DNA from: Dehalococcoidia bacterium
GTDB taxonomy: Bacteria; Chloroflexota; Dehalococcoidia; Dehalococcoidales; UBA3254
Length of the DNA stretch: 34,780 nucleotides
NCBI GenBank assembly: GCA_025361145.1
Contig: JANYAV010000014.1
Coordinates: 148,741 to 183,520, forward strand
Direction: 5' to 3'
The translations under genes and the position numbers were made by a program. Shown here in pieces: positions 32,550 to 34,780 of the stretch (the first letter of the stretch is position 1; each line of letters begins with the position of its first letter). The notes under the pieces are model-generated. The model was not told the origin of the DNA. It worked only from the letters and a program-made list of their open reading frames with translations, and searched no databases.

Positions 32550-33740
32550 TTAGCAGCAGCCTGCGCCCGCTGTAGAAGGATCCTCATAATATTCCTCATA
32601 TACTTCGCCGCTATCAAGTGATATAGAAACCGGATGAGGAACCATTGCACCAAAAAGATAACCCTGCTCACTCCATTTTTGTTGCTTAATTTCGTATTGA
32701 GTATTACCGGCTTCGTCACTGGCACGCGGTGTAATGGTCAGGTCTCCCGGCTCAGCATCAAAACAAAATTCCCAGCGAGTCCCGGCACGCTCAATATTAG
32801 GACCTGTCAGGGACACTGGTAAAAAGGTTTTGCCTCCGTCGAGACTAACATCAACTCTAGAGATACGCCCGAAGGGAGACCAGGCATATCCTGAGATTAT
32901 CTGATGCCCCGCTCTTAGTTTAGCCGGCCAGGGCAAACAGCAAGCGCTTTTCATCACCTGATTGGTAACCTCTGCTCTTCGATAACCCGCTTTTAAAGAA
33001 CGTTGGGATACGATTATTTTATTCGCCCACTTGGTGCTGGCGGTTCCTACCCAACCCGGCACGATAGCCCTTACCGGGAAACCATGATCTACTGGCAAAA
33101 TAGAACCGTTCATTATGTAAGCTAAAAGGGTATCGTCTTCCATAGCTTTAGATACAGGAATAGATAATCCTTCTGAATAATTATCTATTCCTTCCGTCTT
33201 CACTTCCGCTGCTTCTGGTTTTATCCCGGCTATTTTTAATATTTCAGATAGCTTCACTCCGGTCCATTCAGCAATGCCGAAGCCCCCAAAATGCCATTGG
33301 TAACCTGGTGCTTTTTTACCCATGAGCAAATCGTAAAATATGCGTCCGTTGCCCGCATCCTCCAAATAACGGGTATAAGCCACCGAAGGCAGCTGCAATA
33401 ATTCATCGTAGTTTATAGAAAACGGATTACTTACGCCGTCGCCTTCAACGCTTAAGCGCCATTTCTGAATATCTGTTAACGCCGGCTGGCTATGAGCATG
33501 TGTAAAAAACAAATAATTGGACGTAGTATAATGCCTCATATTCGCCATACTGGCGAAATTCATCTCCTTAATCGCAGGTTTTGTAGAGATGAGTGCACCT
33601 TTAGCGATACATCTGGCCAACAGACCGGCTGCTCCAGAATTTTCTAGGACGTCGAAGAATTCTTTTTGGGGAATCAACGCGGTTTGCGCCAGATTCCAAA
33701 GAGCAATAACTTTCGGTGTGTTTAAACCAATAGTTGTCAT
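32550..33740 (-). CDS. Sulfite-oxidase-fold molybdopterin protein with Asp in place of the Mo-ligand Cys
   Basis: A 396-residue protein of the sulfite oxidase/SoxC/YedY superfamily: a molybdopterin domain at about 90-270, including YQWHFGGFGIAEWTGVKLSEIL and DHGFPVRAIVPGWVGTASTKW, then a C-terminal dimerisation domain with RISRVDVSLDGGKTFLPV. The motif normally read LECAGNGR is LEDAGNGR here (D128), so the usual cysteine ligand of molybdenum is missing. No signal peptide or Tat motif is seen, so it is probably cytoplasmic, and it ends in GAGCC. Either the Mo site is unusual or the enzyme has lost this chemistry. A -10-like TAGACT lies six bases before the ATG. Confidence 0.82.
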   Translation of the reverse strand: MTTIGLNTPKVIALWNLAQTALIPQKEFFDVLENSGAAGLLARCIAKGALISTKPAIKEMNFASMANMRHYTTSNYLFFTHAHSQPALTDIQKWRLSVEGDGVSNPFSINYDELLQLPSVAYTRYLEDAGNGRIFYDLLMGKKAPGYQWHFGGFGIAEWTGVKLSEILKIAGIKPEAAEVKTEGIDNYSEGLSIPVSKAMEDDTLLAYIMNGSILPVDHGFPVRAIVPGWVGTASTKWANKIIVSQRSLKAGYRRAEVTNQVMKSACCLPWPAKLRAGHQIISGYAWSPFGRISRVDVSLDGGKTFLPVSLTGPNIERAGTRWEFCFDAEPGDLTITPRASDEAGNTQYEIKQQKWSEQGYLFGAMVPHPVSISLDSGEVYEEYYEDPSTAGAGCC

Positions 33741-33781
33741 ACTTTTAGTCTAATATAATTATTAACAGTTTTGTTGCTGTC

Positions 33782-34177
33782 TTATTTAATAACGAAGTTA
33801 AATGCTTGCTGTTTGTCTTCAGCTTTAGGGGATTCCCATGGCCTGTAATAGGTAAAAGTGATTTTGCCTTGACCCGCTTTTAAGGCCTTGAAAGTAAAGA
33901 AAGTGGTGCCGCCGGAACCCACGAGCTGCTGACCACTGTGATCATCCTGTTGATAGTCTTTTTTTACCTGGCTGACAAGCCCTGCATCAAAAACCGGCTG
34001 CCAATCATAACCTGTGGTTGGATTAGCCTGTAACGCAATAATAAATTCCTGGTTCTGGTTCAAATTGATCGGCTGGGTTGAGTCGGTATAGGTTGAAACC
34101 GTGCCGCCTACACAACCTGTCAATAAACCGGTCAATAACAATACTAAAGCCGACAGTATTACCAACGCTCTTTTCAT
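33782..34177 (-). CDS. Chagasin-like (I42) protease-inhibitor lipoprotein
   Basis: A 131-residue lipoprotein: signal peptide with lipobox LLTGC (C22), then the inhibitor I42 loops NPTTGYDW, the GSGGTTFFTF segment and YYRPWE. Members block papain-type cysteine proteases by inserting these three loops. The start is ATG 34177, with AAGGAG five bases upstream; the earlier in-frame ATG 34216 would put a basic extension before the signal peptide. No cysteine protease gene is near, so the target is unknown. Confidence 0.88.
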   Translation of the reverse strand: MKRALVILSALVLLLTGLLTGCVGGTVSTYTDSTQPINLNQNQEFIIALQANPTTGYDWQPVFDAGLVSQVKKDYQQDDHSGQQLVGSGGTTFFTFKALKAGQGKITFTYYRPWESPKAEDKQQAFNFVIK

Positions 34178-34242
34178 TTTTCTCCTTATACGCCTTCTTA
34201 GTTTCGTATAATACAACGATAAAATCCAAAAAACGTTAGTAC

Positions 34243-34780
34243 TTAGCCGGGGTTAACTTCATACCTTTCTATCCAACCTTCGCCGGCAAAGCTATAGAAT
34301 CGGTTATCTCCAATAATTATATGATCGACCAGCTTGATATTCATCACCAGACCAGCCTGTACCACAGCTCTGGTAAGTTCGTGATCGCTCTGGCTGGGCT
34401 CCGGGTTACCCGAGGGATGATTGTGTACCAAAACAAAGGAAACAGCGCGAGTGCTGATGGCTTTCTCCATCACTTCTCGAGTGTATAGATAACTGGCGTC
34501 TACCGTACCTTGAGATAAATCGTGTATATCCAATATCTCGTTTTGTGTATTAAGATAAACCACCTTTATCATCTCTTTTGGCAAGCCGCGCATAGTGTGG
34601 TAAAAATACTCATAAATCTCTTGTGAAGATGAACACACCGGTTTTTGCAGGCTTTTCTCTTTCAGGAACCGGGAGGCAACAGCCTGCATAAATTTGATGC
34701 CAAATACGCTGTGAGGACCGATGCCCGATATCTCTTGCAATTCCTCAGGAGAAGCTTCTAAAACACCCCTCAGGCTTTTA
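34243..34780 (-). CDS. radC: RadC/JAB-domain protein, 5' end beyond the window
   Basis: The frame is open to the right edge, so the N-terminus is missing; the visible 178 residues start KSLRGVLEASPEELQEISGIGP, the helix-hairpin-helix part of RadC. The C-terminal JAB/MPN domain has VHNHPSGNPEPSQSD with the metal-binding His pair and Asp. RadC was once thought to repair DNA, but its role is uncertain (family knowledge). An apparent TTG start at 34740 is internal. Confidence 0.92.
   Translation of the reverse strand, partial: KSLRGVLEASPEELQEISGIGPHSVFGIKFMQAVASRFLKEKSLQKPVCSSSQEIYEYFYHTMRGLPKEMIKVVYLNTQNEILDIHDLSQGTVDASYLYTREVMEKAISTRAVSFVLVHNHPSGNPEPSQSDHELTRAVVQAGLVMNIKLVDHIIIGDNRFYSFAGEGWIERYEVNPG

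Noticed and set aside
1-34780. tRNA or rRNA genes
   Set aside because: I saw no tRNA-like cloverleaf with a GGTTCGA-type arm and CCA-adjacent stem, nor any rRNA-like conserved stretch; a covariance search would be needed to exclude a divergent tRNA.

Overview
The window reads as a chromosomal segment of an anaerobic bacterium that uses the Wood-Ljungdahl (reductive acetyl-CoA) pathway. The bacterial-type acetyl-CoA synthase with its N-terminal CODH-binding part, a selenocysteine formate dehydrogenase, a FixABCX complex, a long-form hibernation factor, and large secreted IPT/TIG and beta-propeller proteins together suggest an uncultured Chloroflexota (Dehalococcoidia-like) lineage. That assignment is an inference from gene content and style. 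There is no rRNA or other phylogenetic marker here to settle it, and an acetogenic Firmicute is the main alternative.

Positions 1-11023 (+ strand) hold a compact CODH/ACS operon: a corrinoid-activating ATPase (RACo, cut by the left edge), cooC, folD, an unrecognised 73-aa gene, acsD, CODH (acsA/cooS), acsB, acsC and acsE. Together they convert a methyl group on tetrahydrofolate, plus CO2, to acetyl-CoA, or run in reverse. No methylene-THF reductase (metF/metV) or formyl-THF synthetase (fhs) is present. Positions 11139-16372 continue on + with a DUF3786 protein, a flavodoxin, and a very large formate dehydrogenase of 1348 aa. It is read as one gene through an in-frame UGA (14735-14737) that encodes selenocysteine; a perfect bSECIS hairpin follows immediately. 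A whole GltD-like FAD/NAD(P)H oxidoreductase module is nested between its two ferredoxin-type [4Fe-4S] motifs.

Positions 16373-22698 form a - strand block of envelope genes: a C-terminally anchored IPT/TIG protein, a secreted beta-propeller/FnIII-like protein that shares a domain with it, a lipoprotein with two tandem OB-fold-like repeats, and a small glycine-rich membrane protein. Positions 22698-24460 look like an accessory or relic island. It has two overlapping small genes with a phage-like N-terminal motif, an iteron-like array of four 18-bp repeats upstream of them, a short possibly truncated membrane ORF, and two copies of a hairpin-forming repeat.

Positions 24460-28764 carry a small four-helix membrane protein, a shared terminator, and a - strand fixABCX operon (etfB, ferredoxin-fused etfA, fixC, fixX) likely to couple NADH oxidation to low-potential ferredoxin/flavodoxin and quinone. 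Positions 28954-32544 (+) hold housekeeping genes: amidohydrolase, RNA 2',3'-cyclic phosphodiesterase, a zinc ribbon protein, ComF-like phosphoribosyltransferase, hibernation factor and an alkyltransferase. Several genes here have a TATAAT box only 7-13 nt before the start codon, suggesting leaderless transcripts. Positions 32550-34780 (-) hold a sulfite-oxidase-fold molybdoprotein in which the usual Mo-ligand cysteine position is Asp, a chagasin-like lipoprotein, and RadC (cut by the right edge).
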